This document shows, in pieces, positions 26,935 to 35,798 of a stretch of 64,000 bases of DNA. Position 1 is the stretch's first letter; each line of letters opens with the position of its first letter. The position numbers and the translations under genes are program-made. A model generated the notes under the pieces. It worked only from the letters and a program-made list of their open reading frames with translations, had not been told where the DNA came from and did not search any database. Source of the DNA: Gammaproteobacteria bacterium (GTDB taxonomy: Bacteria > Pseudomonadota > Gammaproteobacteria > HK1); the NCBI GenBank assembly GCA_012103455.1, contig WLWT01000001.1, positions 4,347,288 through 4,411,287 on the forward strand, in the 5' to 3' direction.

Positions 26935-27111
26935 ATGCATGAGAAACCATCCGGCCGCAGCTGTAAGATGTCACCGTCGAAAACCGACGAGTTGCTTACA
27001 TTTTTGCTCCTGACGATCGTGCTCGCTCCGGTCACCGCCGTGGCCGTCGTTGGCGGCTACGGCTTTTTGATTTGGATAACCCAAGTTATAGCAGGACCAC
27101 CGGGCAGTTAG
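26935..27111 (+). CDS. napE: Periplasmic nitrate reductase subunit NapE
   Basis: A 58-residue protein with one transmembrane helix: LLTFLLLTIVLAPVTAVAVV followed by GGYGFLIWITQVIAGPPGS. The GGYGFxxWxxQxxxGPPG ending is diagnostic of NapE. NapE is a small inner-membrane protein of unclear role, found at the head of nap operons in alpha-, beta- and gammaproteobacteria. It is the first gene of napEDABC, 42 bases before napD. The start follows the FNR box. Confidence 0.88.
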   Translation: MHEKPSGRSCKMSPSKTDELLTFLLLTIVLAPVTAVAVVGGYGFLIWITQVIAGPPGS

Positions 27112-27153
27112 TCGAGCAGGCCTAGCGCAAGACAACGAGAGGAGCATCAGACT

Positions 27154-27468
27154 ATGGAGAGAGAGCGAAACGCAGTATCCCAGGTAGGTACCGAGGAATA
27201 CCAATCACCGTTGGTGCACATTACCAGCTTCATTGTGCACGCGCAGCCCGGTACTATCGACCTCATCGGTGCGGCCATCACCCGCATTCCTGGCGCTGAA
27301 ATTCACTGCGCAAGCGCTGCGGGCAAGCTCATCGTCTTGCTGGAAACCACAACACTCCAAGATGTCATTGACGCGAACCGGCGGATTTCTGCAATAGCGG
27401 GCGTCCTGAATACATCAATGGTTTTTCATCAAGTCGAAGCAGCGGATGAACTAGATCAAGTGATCTAA
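27154..27468 (+). CDS. napD: NapA maturation chaperone NapD
   Basis: 104 residues with the NapD ferredoxin-like core: VHITSFIVHAQPGTIDLIGA, PGAEIHCASAAGKLIVLLE and a final FHQVE strand. NapD binds the Tat signal of NapA and holds back export until the molybdenum cofactor and cluster are inserted. GAGGAG lies about 10 bases before the ATG. It is followed 65 bases later by napA. Confidence 0.92.
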   Translation: MERERNAVSQVGTEEYQSPLVHITSFIVHAQPGTIDLIGAAITRIPGAEIHCASAAGKLIVLLETTTLQDVIDANRRISAIAGVLNTSMVFHQVEAADELDQVI

Positions 27469-27533
27469 ACCCCAAGTGTCTAAACCCCAAATGATCTAAA
27501 CCAATAGACAAGTTGAGTGGACGAGGTGTGGCC

Positions 27534-30029
27534 ATGAAACTCACCAGAAGAGACTACATCAAGACCTCCGCCGCCATCGTCGCGGCCGCCGCGGCAGGCT
27601 TTGCACCACGGTCAGACGCAATGAATCTCATCACCAATGCGGGTAAAACAGGTTTGCAATGGGACAAAGCACCATGCCGGTTTTGCGGTACTGGATGTTC
27701 AGTGATGTTAGCGACCAAACAAGGACAAATCGTTGCCTCACACGGCGATGTACTTTCCCCCGTAAACCGCGGCCTGAATTGCGTAAAAGGTTATTTCCTC
27801 TCCAAGATCATGTACGGGGCTGATCGGCTAACACGTCCTTTGCTGCGAAAGAAGAACGGCAAATTCGCCAAAAACGGCGATTTCGAGCCAGTCTCGTGGG
27901 ATGAAGCTTTTGATGTCATGGCCGAGAAATTCAAAGCCGCTCTGAACGACAAAGGCCCAACATCAGTGGGTATGTTCGGCTCTGGCCAATGGACCGTCTG
28001 GGAAGGGTACGCCGCCGCCAAACTTTTTAAGGCCGGCTTGCGCTCGAACAACATCGACCCTAATGCCCGCCACTGCATGGCCTCTGCGGTCGGTGGTTTT
28101 ATGCGCACATTCGGCATCGACGAGCCCATGGGCTGCTATGACGATTTCGAAGCAGCGGATGCATTCGTGCTCTGGGGCGCCAATATGGCCGAGATGCATC
28201 CTATTCTTTGGACGCGTTTGACCGATCGCCGCCTGAGCGCTCCGCACGTGCGTGTCGCGGTGCTCTCCACCTTCGAGAACCGGTGTTTTGATCTCGCCGA
28301 CATACCGATGGTTTTTACCCCTCACACCGATATGGTGATTCTCAATTACATTGCCAATCACATCATACAAAGCGGCCGTGTCAATCGAGATTTTGTCGCC
28401 AAACATATCCGCTTTAAGATCGGCAATACAGATATAGGATATGGACTAAGACCCTCCCACCCGCTGCAGAAGAAAGCCAGCAACAGTAATAAACCAAGTG
28501 GTGCCGAAGATGCGGCATTCGAGGACTTCGCCGCCTTTGTCAGGCCGTATACGCTCGATAAAGCCCATCAGATGTGCGGTGTTCCAAAGAACCGGCTAAA
28601 AGCGCTCGCACAACTCTACGCCGAGCCTGAAGTCAAAGTCATGTCTCTTTGGACCATGGGCGTCAATCAACACACACGCGGTGTCTGGACCAACAACCTC
28701 ATCTACAACATCCACCTGCTGACCGGCAAAATCGCCCAACCTGGCAACAGCCCGTTTTCGTTGACTGGGCAACCCTCCGCCTGCGGTACGGCGCGAGAAG
28801 TGGGTACGTTTGCTCACAGGCTTCCGGCAGATATGGTGGTTACCAACCCGAAGCACCGCGCCTTAGCGGAAAAAATTTGGCAGTTGCCCGAGGGCACAAT
28901 ACCGCCGCGGCCCGGGTACCACGCAGTGGCGCAAAACCGCATGTTGAAGGACGGCAAACTCAACGCCTACTGGGTACAGGTCAACAACAACATGCAAGCC
29001 GCTCCTAACATGCTCGAGGAGGGGCTGCCCGGGTACCGCAATCCCGCCAATTTCATCGTTGTCTCAGAAGCCTATCCGACGGTCACTACACAGGCTGCCG
29101 ATCTTATTTTGCCCACTGCCATGTGGGTCGAGAAAGAAGGGGCTTATGGCAACGCCGAGCGGCGCACGCAATTCTGGCACCAACTCGTCAATGCGCCAGG
29201 AGAGTCCAAGTCAGACCTCTGGCAGATCATAGAATTCTCAAAACGTTTTAAAACCAGCGAGGTCTGGCCAGCGGAACTACTCGCGGGCAATCCCGGCTAC
29301 CAAGACAAGACCTTATTCGAAGTCCTATTTGCCAATGGCCAAGTTGACGCCTATCCACTCTCGCAGACCGATCCGAATTACCGCAACCATGAAGCAGAAA
29401 ACTTCGGCTTTTATGTGCAAAAAGGCTTATTCGAAGAGTACGCTCGCTTTGGCCGCGGCAAAGCCCATGATCTGGCCCCGTTCGACACGTATCACCAGAC
29501 TCGCGGCCTGCGGTGGCCGGTGGTTGACGGCAAGGAGACCCGATGGCGGTTCCGGGAAGGCTCGGACCCTTATGTCAAGCCGGGTAGCCGCTTTGAGTTT
29601 TATGGCAAGCCCGATGGGCGCGCCGTGATCTTTGCCCTGCCCTACGAACCACCAGCCGAAGTACCGGATGAGGACTATCCGTTCTGGCTGTCCACGGGGC
29701 GCGTACTCGAACACTGGCACTCCGGCTCGATGACCCAGCGCGTGCCGGAACTCTATAAGTCGTTTCCGGATGCGGTCTGTTTCATGCATCCGGATGATGC
29801 CGAACAGTTAGGATTACGGCGCGGCGATCAGATCCGGGTCGCCTCACGCAGAGGCTCCATTATCACCCGGACCGAAACCCGCGGGCGCAACAAACCACCC
29901 AGGGGACTGGTGTTCGTGCCGTGGTTCGATGCCAGCCAATTGATCAACAAGGTAACGCTTGACGCCACCGATCCCATCTCCAAACAGACCGATTTCAAAA
30001 AGTGCGCAGTCAAGATTGAGCGGGTATGA
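27534..30029 (+). CDS. napA: Periplasmic nitrate reductase catalytic subunit NapA
   Basis: About 831 residues from MKLTRRDYIKTSAAIVAAAA, a Tat signal (TRRDYIK) that fixes the start; an in-frame start 7 codons earlier lacks support. The [4Fe-4S] cysteines are in CRFCGTGCSV and GLNCVKGY, and the molybdenum-ligand cysteine is in NARHCMASAVGG. Length and domain order are those of NapA, including the C-terminal molybdopterin dinucleotide-binding domain. It reduces nitrate to nitrite in the periplasm with electrons from NapB and NapC. It overlaps napB by four bases. Confidence 0.96.
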   Translation: MKLTRRDYIKTSAAIVAAAAAGFAPRSDAMNLITNAGKTGLQWDKAPCRFCGTGCSVMLATKQGQIVASHGDVLSPVNRGLNCVKGYFLSKIMYGADRLTRPLLRKKNGKFAKNGDFEPVSWDEAFDVMAEKFKAALNDKGPTSVGMFGSGQWTVWEGYAAAKLFKAGLRSNNIDPNARHCMASAVGGFMRTFGIDEPMGCYDDFEAADAFVLWGANMAEMHPILWTRLTDRRLSAPHVRVAVLSTFENRCFDLADIPMVFTPHTDMVILNYIANHIIQSGRVNRDFVAKHIRFKIGNTDIGYGLRPSHPLQKKASNSNKPSGAEDAAFEDFAAFVRPYTLDKAHQMCGVPKNRLKALAQLYAEPEVKVMSLWTMGVNQHTRGVWTNNLIYNIHLLTGKIAQPGNSPFSLTGQPSACGTAREVGTFAHRLPADMVVTNPKHRALAEKIWQLPEGTIPPRPGYHAVAQNRMLKDGKLNAYWVQVNNNMQAAPNMLEEGLPGYRNPANFIVVSEAYPTVTTQAADLILPTAMWVEKEGAYGNAERRTQFWHQLVNAPGESKSDLWQIIEFSKRFKTSEVWPAELLAGNPGYQDKTLFEVLFANGQVDAYPLSQTDPNYRNHEAENFGFYVQKGLFEEYARFGRGKAHDLAPFDTYHQTRGLRWPVVDGKETRWRFREGSDPYVKPGSRFEFYGKPDGRAVIFALPYEPPAEVPDEDYPFWLSTGRVLEHWHSGSMTQRVPELYKSFPDAVCFMHPDDAEQLGLRRGDQIRVASRRGSIITRTETRGRNKPPRGLVFVPWFDASQLINKVTLDATDPISKQTDFKKCAVKIERV

Positions 30030-30478
30030 AGATGCGCTCCTTCATCATCGCCACCGGTTTTCTGATTGCCGCCACCCACCTCGTTTGTGCCGCCGAGCAA
30101 AACATCGCCACGTTACGCAATGCGCCGCTCGACTACACCCCTAAAGCGCCACGCATGACACCGCAATACAACAAAGACTTGCGCCAGGTCCGCAACTATC
30201 CCGAGCAACCGCCGCTCATCCCCCACAAGAGCGAGCACTATCAGATCGACATGCGTATCAATCAGTGCCTAGGCTGTCACCGCCGCACCGCCGTTGGGCA
30301 GAGCCAGGCGCCGATGCTATCGATCACCCATTTCATGGACCGGGACGGTCAGTTTCTGGCGTCCGTCTCGCCACGCCGATATTTCTGCAATCAGTGCCAT
30401 GTCTCGCAACACGAGACCGAGCCACTCGTCGGTAACACCTTCGTTGACATCGACAGTCTGCTACTAAAGACCAAGTGA
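30026..30478 (+). CDS. napB: Nitrate reductase dihaem cytochrome subunit NapB
   Basis: 150 residues with a signal peptide (MKMRSFIIATGFLIAATHLV) and two haem c sites, CLGCH and CNQCH, as expected for NapB. It passes electrons from NapC to NapA in the periplasm. The start overlaps the napA stop (ATGA), implying translational coupling. Confidence 0.94.
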   Translation: MKMRSFIIATGFLIAATHLVCAAEQNIATLRNAPLDYTPKAPRMTPQYNKDLRQVRNYPEQPPLIPHKSEHYQIDMRINQCLGCHRRTAVGQSQAPMLSITHFMDRDGQFLASVSPRRYFCNQCHVSQHETEPLVGNTFVDIDSLLLKTK

Positions 30479-30486
30479 GGTGGGCA

Positions 30487-31104
30487 ATGGGGGCACATAC
30501 AAAGCGGATGTGGGTGGCACTTTGGCGGCCTAGCGCCTACTTCAGTCTCGCGTTTCTTACGGTAGGCGGCTTCATCGCAGGCATTATCTTCTGGGGCGGA
30601 CTCAATACCGCCATGGAGTTTACGAATACCGAAGCGTTTTGCACCGGTTGCCATGAAATGCGCGAGAATGTGTTCGCTGAACTCAAGCGAACGATCCATT
30701 TCACCAACCGCTCCGGGGTGCGGGCCAAATGCTCGGACTGCCATGTGCCGCACGGCTGGACCCACAAGGTCGCCCGCAAGATGCAGGCATCCAAGGAGGT
30801 TTGGGGCAAAATCTTTGGCACTATCAATACGCCGGAGAAATTCGAAGCCAAACGTTTCGAGATGGCGCAGCGCGAATGGACGCGCTTTAAAGCGAACGAT
30901 AGCCTGGAGTGCCGCAACTGCCATGCGGAAAAAGCGATGGACTTCACCCGTCAGAGCAAACGGGCCGCGGCTGCCCATCGAAGATTCCTCGTGCCTGGCC
31001 AAATGACCTGCATCGACTGCCACAAAGGCATCGCCCACGAGCTGCCCGAGACGCGGCTCCAAACGAGTCCGTCCCAAACGAGACCCGAGAACCGGCAAGA
31101 ATAA
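30487..31104 (+). CDS. napC: Quinol dehydrogenase tetrahaem cytochrome NapC
   Basis: About 205 residues of the NapC/NirT family. One N-terminal membrane helix (AYFSLAFLTVGGFIAGIIFW) is followed by four haem c motifs: CTGCH, CSDCH, CRNCH, CIDCH. It oxidises membrane quinol and feeds NapB. The ATG at 30487, preceded by GAGGTG, is preferred to an in-frame GTG at 30475 that overlaps napB. It is the last gene of the operon; napF, napG and napH are absent. Bases 31105-31299 downstream hold no clear feature. Confidence 0.94.
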   Translation: MGAHTKRMWVALWRPSAYFSLAFLTVGGFIAGIIFWGGLNTAMEFTNTEAFCTGCHEMRENVFAELKRTIHFTNRSGVRAKCSDCHVPHGWTHKVARKMQASKEVWGKIFGTINTPEKFEAKRFEMAQREWTRFKANDSLECRNCHAEKAMDFTRQSKRAAAAHRRFLVPGQMTCIDCHKGIAHELPETRLQTSPSQTRPENRQE

Positions 31105-31299
31105 ACTCTAACTCAGAAGCGCTCTTCAGGCTGGCGGGTAGCACCGCGATCGCTGCCAGCGGCCCCCTTCACGGTAAATACTTTTGCGGCAAACAACACC
31201 GATAAGGTGGATACTAGGAGGCCATTGCCAGGTAAGCTATGGCGCAACGGCGCCGCTGGCGGAGCGGCTACCACCCTTTGACACGTCGGGAAATCAGCC

Positions 31300-32427
31300 A
31301 TGATGAACCTAAAACCCATCATTTCGGCGGACAGCCATGTCACCGAGCCGCCGGATTGCTATTCAGCGCGCATCGACGCCAAGTACAAAGACCGTGCACC
31401 GCAGCTAGTGCACGACGAAAAGCGGGGCGATATCTTCATCATTGAAGGGAGCAAAACGCGCATCCCCATGTCACTGGTCTCGGCGGCGGGTAAGAAACCC
31501 GAGGAACTCTCCCCCGTGGGCGCCGTCTTCGAGAAACTGCACCAAGGCGGCTGGGAACCCCACGCCCGCATCAAGGCGCAGGAGGAAGATAACATCGCCG
31601 CGGAGATCATCTATCCGTCCGTTGGCATGGAGCTTTGCAACATACCGGACCTAGGCTTGAAACAAGCCTGCATGGATGCGTACAACTTGTGGTTGACGGA
31701 ATTTTGCGATCCTTATCCACACCGCCTGATCGGCGCCGCCCAAACGGCGGTGGCCACGCCGGATTCAGGCATTGCCGACCTGCGCCGCATCAAGGAGCTA
31801 GGCTTTCGCGCCGTCATGCTGCCGGGTATGCCCGGCGTCGAGGACTATTTCGATCCGATGTACGACGAGTTCTTCGCCGCTCTCGTCGATCTGGACTTGA
31901 TACCCAGCTTCCACATCCTGACCTCTGGCGAGAACTTGAAGCAGGGTTTCAGGGGCACGCGCATCAACTCGTTCATGTCCATCGTGCGCGGCAATCAGGA
32001 TCTCATGAGCATGTTCGTCTTCGACGGTATCTTCATGCGCCATCCGCAACTCAAGCTCGTCTCCGTAGAAGCCGATGGGGGTTGGATCCCACACTTCGCT
32101 TACCGCATGGATCATACTTACAAGCGCCACCGTCATTGGTTGCGGGGCCGGGAGTTGGAGAAGCACCCCTCGGAGTACGTGAGGGAACACGTGTACTTCA
32201 CCTTCCAGGACGACTACACCGCCTTTCAATTCAAGGACCACATGAACATCAAACGCATGATGTGGGCCAACGATTACCCCCATAGCGACTCCACCTGGCC
32301 GTTGTCCCAAGACGTTCTGCATGAACACACCAAGGGCATGACAGACGATGAGATCAACCTCGTCGTGCACGACAACGTGGCGGAGCTTTACAAATTGGAT
32401 ACCAGTGCCCTCAAAGCTGCTGCTTAG
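31300..32427 (+). CDS. Amidohydrolase-2 family metal-dependent hydrolase
   Basis: 375 residues of the TIM-barrel amidohydrolase-2 (ACMSD/decarboxylase-like) family. It starts ISADSHVTEPPDCY, where the usual HxH metal motif is DSH as in many family members. Downstream sites include PSFHIL and the conserved aspartate segment WANDYPHSDSTWP. Relatives hydrolyse or decarboxylate diverse aromatic or cyclic compounds, and the substrate here is not predictable. It stands alone, separated from napC by 195 bases and from sodN by a repeat-rich spacer. Confidence 0.82.
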   Translation: MMNLKPIISADSHVTEPPDCYSARIDAKYKDRAPQLVHDEKRGDIFIIEGSKTRIPMSLVSAAGKKPEELSPVGAVFEKLHQGGWEPHARIKAQEEDNIAAEIIYPSVGMELCNIPDLGLKQACMDAYNLWLTEFCDPYPHRLIGAAQTAVATPDSGIADLRRIKELGFRAVMLPGMPGVEDYFDPMYDEFFAALVDLDLIPSFHILTSGENLKQGFRGTRINSFMSIVRGNQDLMSMFVFDGIFMRHPQLKLVSVEADGGWIPHFAYRMDHTYKRHRHWLRGRELEKHPSEYVREHVYFTFQDDYTAFQFKDHMNIKRMMWANDYPHSDSTWPLSQDVLHEHTKGMTDDEINLVVHDNVAELYKLDTSALKAAA

Positions 32428-32609
32428 GATGGACACACGGCGCTGGCACCAGCGCCCGATCTTCTCACGGCGTTCACCGTACGGGGACCCTTATAATCGA
32501 TATCGGCCGAGTGCACGTGGCGCCAGGTGGTGTCTTGCGCCGGCTCGCACAGCGCGCATTGTTTTCCGGCTGATTTCAGCGGAAAATCACAGTTCGCAAG
32601 AGCCATCTC

Positions 32610-32728
32610 GACCCCAGGTTGTAATCAACCCTAGGCGGTAATCAACCCGAGGTGGTAATTAACCCGAGGTGGTAATTAACTCTGGGGCCCAATCAACCCT
32701 AGGCCATAATCAACTCCAGGTCTTAATC
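32610..32728. repeat. 17-base tandem repeat, seven units, upstream of sodN
   Basis: Seven contiguous degenerate 17-base units (for example aacccgaggtggtaatt, twice exactly) end 29 bases before the sodN start. They occupy much of the 330-base spacer after the amidohydrolase gene. The rest of the spacer (32428-32609) shows nothing I recognise. The array could hold regulator sites. Confidence 0.9.
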
Positions 32729-32757
32729 GATAAGTCACAACCAACCAGGACACACGA

Positions 32758-33255
32758 ATGCTTCACTCCGCATTGAACCTCGTAGACCGTATGGTCGGCA
32801 TAGACGAAGCCGACGCCCACTGCGATATCCCTTGCAAAATCTATGACCCTTCAACGGCCACCATCGCCGCGCTGTCGGTGGTACGCCTGATGGATATCAT
32901 GGCGGAAACCATGGAAAAGCCTGACTCCCTTGGCCGCCAGAACACCATCGCCCGTTGCGTCATGCGCAAGGAAGAAGAAGCAGAAAAAGTCAAACATGAA
33001 ATTCGCATCATCTGGGGCGACTACATCAAAGCGCCGCAGATGGAAAAACATCCGCACATCAGCGATCTGGTCCATCGGATCATGCTCAAGAGCAGCGCCT
33101 GCAAGCAGGAAGTGAACCGCGCCGACGGCGAAGCGCTGGTGGCATTGGTCAACCAGTTCGCCGAGATCTTCTGGGACACCAAAGACGTCAGAACCACCCG
33201 CGCGGTATGCCCTTACCCGCCGTCCATGGAAGTGGTGTATCCCGTCCTCGGCTAA
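32758..33255 (+). CDS. sodN: Nickel superoxide dismutase precursor
   Basis: 165 residues. After a leader of about 20 residues the mature N-terminus HCDIPCKIYDP appears. This is the nickel hook, in which His1, Cys2 and Cys6 bind the metal. The rest is the four-helix-bundle Ni-SOD domain. The enzyme dismutates superoxide. The leader must be cut exactly before His to free the nickel ligands, which fits the protease gene sodX 11 bases downstream. Confidence 0.95.
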   Translation: MLHSALNLVDRMVGIDEADAHCDIPCKIYDPSTATIAALSVVRLMDIMAETMEKPDSLGRQNTIARCVMRKEEEAEKVKHEIRIIWGDYIKAPQMEKHPHISDLVHRIMLKSSACKQEVNRADGEALVALVNQFAEIFWDTKDVRTTRAVCPYPPSMEVVYPVLG

Positions 33256-33266
33256 TCCTGCTGTCC

Positions 33267-33587
33267 ATGAAAAGCGCATTGTTGCGCGTGCGCGGCAACA
33301 GCATGGCGCCTACTGTGCAAGACGGGGACTATGTTGTAGGACGGCGCCCGAGCCGGCGCCGTCCCCTGCGCATAGGCGATATAGTCGTGATCGAGCACCC
33401 TTACTACGGCCGGATGGTCAAACGCGTTCGGAGCCTGGACGCGGCAGGCGGCACCGTGGAAGTGCGCGGCGACAATGCTGCCTCCGTAGCCGGCATCGAC
33501 ATAGGTCCAGTGCCCCAGGCGCAAATACTGCAGCGCGCGTGGTTATGTATCAGCCCTCGCGGCGTCCGCCGCCTTCGCCATCAATAG
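33267..33587 (+). CDS. sodX: Nickel-type superoxide dismutase maturation protease
   Basis: About 106 residues of the S24/S26 signal-peptidase-like fold. The start MKSALLRVRGNSMAPT at 33267 is preferred over an ORF start inside sodN. The catalytic serine is in GNSMAPTVQDGD and the lysine in YGRMVKRVRS. SodX removes the SodN leader to expose the nickel-binding histidine. The two genes form an operon. Confidence 0.92.
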   Translation: MKSALLRVRGNSMAPTVQDGDYVVGRRPSRRRPLRIGDIVVIEHPYYGRMVKRVRSLDAAGGTVEVRGDNAASVAGIDIGPVPQAQILQRAWLCISPRGVRRLRHQ

Positions 33588-33612
33588 GGCAGGCCATCAG
33601 GCGGCCGGCTTA

Positions 33613-33798
33613 TCAATATGGCGGCAAAAGACGGCGCAAGCCGTGCGACAACACAACGGCGAAGAACCGTACGTTGCGCGGCAGCCGCAGCAATAGATGA
33701 AACGCTGGCGGGTTGGCCCCATCAGCCATCGCAGCGGCCACCGCCGTGCCTAGAATGCAGCCGCGCAGCGCCGAACGCTTATCGTGCGCTGCCCTCAT
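33613..33798 (-). pseudogene. ADP-ribosylglycohydrolase-like remnant with internal deletion
   Basis: A 61-residue minus-strand ORF begins RSALRGCILGTAVA, like the N-terminus of ADP-ribosylglycohydrolase (DraG) family proteins. It soon ends PRNVRFFAVVLSHGLRRLLPPY, which recalls the C-terminal tail of some proteobacterial members. The central 250 or so residues with the metal-binding aspartates are missing. It looks like a gene collapsed by an internal deletion. The family assignment is tentative. Confidence 0.4.
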
Positions 33799-34577
33799 TG
33801 CTTGATGCCTGTACCCCGCCGCAACAGCCAAGCACTCAACCACAAAAAACCCGTGATAAAGACCAGCAGTACAGTCATGCTAACCTCGATTGCAATATCC
33901 GCAACGCCGAGCACGCTAAAGCGAAAAGCATTCACCATGTAGAGAATAGGATTGGCGAACGACAACGCCTGCCACGGCTCGCCCAGAAGACTCACCGAAT
34001 AGAATACACCGCCTAGATAGGTCAAAGGCGTCAAGATAAATGTAGGTACTATGGACACATCATCGAAGGTGCGGGCAAACACGGCATTGACAAAGCCGGC
34101 GCTGGAGAACACCAATGCCGTCATAAATACCACTAGCATCGTTAACAGCGGATGTTCCATGGGAACCGAGGTAAAGAAAAAAGCCACCGCCGTGACGATA
34201 CACGCAGTCAAAAAGCCCCTGACCACGCCACCCGTCAGATAACCGGCCAATATGATCCAACCGGGAATGGGCGCCACCAGCATTTCTTCTATATGCCGTT
34301 GGAACTTGGTCGAATAGAACGACGAGCTGACATTGGCGTACGCATTGGTGATCACGGTCATCAAGATCAAGCCAGGCATGATGTAGTCAGTGTACTGAAA
34401 ACCGTCCATCTGGCCGATGCGCCGGCCAATCAACTGACCGAAGATCAAAAAATACAAGGTCGTAGTAATCACTGGCGGCACTAAGGTTTGCGTCCAGATA
34501 CGCATGAAGCGGCGAATTTCCTTACGCGCGATGGTGGCGTAAGCAATCCAGTTGCGCCTAATGGTCAAGCGCATCAC
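33795..34577 (-). CDS. ABC-2 type transporter permease, YadH-like
   Basis: 260 residues with about six membrane helices, close in pattern to E. coli YadH: KEIRRFMRIWTQTLVPPVIT, FGQLIGRRIGQMDGFQYTDY, SSFYSTKFQRHIEEMLVAP and LTPLTYLGGVFYSV. It forms the membrane part of an exporter with the ATPase encoded just upstream, overlapping by four bases. The substrate of the YadGH family is not established. Confidence 0.92.
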   Translation of the reverse strand: MMRLTIRRNWIAYATIARKEIRRFMRIWTQTLVPPVITTTLYFLIFGQLIGRRIGQMDGFQYTDYIMPGLILMTVITNAYANVSSSFYSTKFQRHIEEMLVAPIPGWIILAGYLTGGVVRGFLTACIVTAVAFFFTSVPMEHPLLTMLVVFMTALVFSSAGFVNAVFARTFDDVSIVPTFILTPLTYLGGVFYSVSLLGEPWQALSFANPILYMVNAFRFSVLGVADIAIEVSMTVLLVFITGFLWLSAWLLRRGTGIKQ

Positions 34578-35566
34578 AGCAACAGCGTCTCAGACGAGGT
34601 GGATTGCCGGGCGTCATTGACCAGGGCCAAAAACATCTGCTCCAGGCGGTTGGTCTTGTTGCGCAAACTGACAACCGCCACACCGGCGGCGCTGAGTGCA
34701 TTAAATGCCTCATTCAGGGACTGCTCCCGCGTCACCGCGATCTCGAGCGTCGTGCTATCGACCAAGGCCGCGGAAAAACCGGTCAACGCCGGCGGCGCGC
34801 TCAGCGGTGCCGCCAGATTGAGCACGAACACCTCCTGCTTGAGTTCCGCCACCAAAGTGCCCATGGCTGCGCGCTCAACGATTTCACCCCGATGGATAAT
34901 GGCGATATTGCGGCACAGCAACTCGGCCTCCTCCAGGTAATGTGTCGTCAAAATGATGGTGGTACCCGCCGCGTTCATTTCGCGCATGAAAGACCATATG
35001 GCATGGCGGATTTCGAGGTCCACCCCCGCCGTCGGCTCATCTAGGATCAGCAGCCTCGGTTCGTGCACCAATGCTCTTGCGATCATCAGCCGCCGCTTCA
35101 TGCCGCCCGACAGATCGCGCGAGCGCGTCTCGCGCTTATCCCAAAGGTCCAACTTGCACAGATACTTCTCACTGCGCTCAAGCGCCAGCCGCCGGTTGAG
35201 GCCGTAATAGCCAGCCTGATTCAGAAGGATATCCCTGGCATTCTCGAATACATTGAAGTTGAACTCTTGCGGCACGATGCCAATGCACGCCTTGGCCCGA
35301 TCAGCCTGCGTGTCCAGATCGAAGCCGAACAACTTGACGGCCCCACCGCTTTTTCTCACCAACGAAGCAATGATGCCGATGGCGGTAGACTTGCCAGCCC
35401 CGTTAGGACCCAGAAGGGCAAAGAAATCCCCCTGCTCCACGTCCAAATCAATACCCTTAAGGGCGGTTGTGCCGTTATCATAGCGTTTTGACACGCCACG
35501 CAATGTCAATGCATCCAAAGGCTTGGGAGTTAGTGATTGGTGGATCAAACGCTGTATTTTACACAT
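34574..35566 (-). CDS. ABC transporter ATP-binding protein, YadG-like
   Basis: About 330 residues from the ATG at 35566. Walker A is GPNGAGKSTAIG, the signature is RDLSGGMKRRL and Walker B is LLILDEPTAGVD. The N-terminal 17 residues are an extra tail before LTLRGVSKRYDNG. It is the partner of the overlapping permease gene. Its start lies 19 bases from MITE copy D, so that insertion may have replaced or altered the native promoter. Confidence 0.92.
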   Translation of the reverse strand: MCKIQRLIHQSLTPKPLDALTLRGVSKRYDNGTTALKGIDLDVEQGDFFALLGPNGAGKSTAIGIIASLVRKSGGAVKLFGFDLDTQADRAKACIGIVPQEFNFNVFENARDILLNQAGYYGLNRRLALERSEKYLCKLDLWDKRETRSRDLSGGMKRRLMIARALVHEPRLLILDEPTAGVDLEIRHAIWSFMREMNAAGTTIILTTHYLEEAELLCRNIAIIHRGEIVERAAMGTLVAELKQEVFVLNLAAPLSAPPALTGFSAALVDSTTLEIAVTREQSLNEAFNALSAAGVAVVSLRNKTNRLEQMFLALVNDARQSTSSETLLL

Positions 35567-35584
35567 CAACGGCCACTCTCATTA

Positions 35585-35725
35585 AGGGCACCTCTAAAAA
35601 TGCACTTTTTCCGCGATTGCGGCGTCAGCGCCGTGCTCGAATCCTCAGGTATCACCTATACACTGCGGTGGTACGCGCGGTGCTTCCTTGCACTCACGAA
35701 AAAATTACTACTTTTAGAGGCGCCC
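35585..35725 (-). mobile_element. MITE-like element, copy D (inverted)
   Basis: A 141-base copy in the opposite orientation to the others, agggcacctctaaaaatgca to cttttagaggcgccc, between divergent yadG-like and rhomboid genes. It is internally intact. Confidence 0.88.
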
Positions 35726-35798
35726 ATAAGTACGCCACTGTCGATCTAGGCCGTTGATGTAGATGATTCGGTGATGCCAATCCAGCCGTTGCTGTAAC

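Noticed and set aside
35537..35757. ORFs across the MITE copies with a shared amino-acid pattern (CGVSAVL, SSGITYTL, ARCFLALTKK)
   Set aside because: They follow from the repeated DNA itself, differ in start and end, and show no sign of selection for protein.
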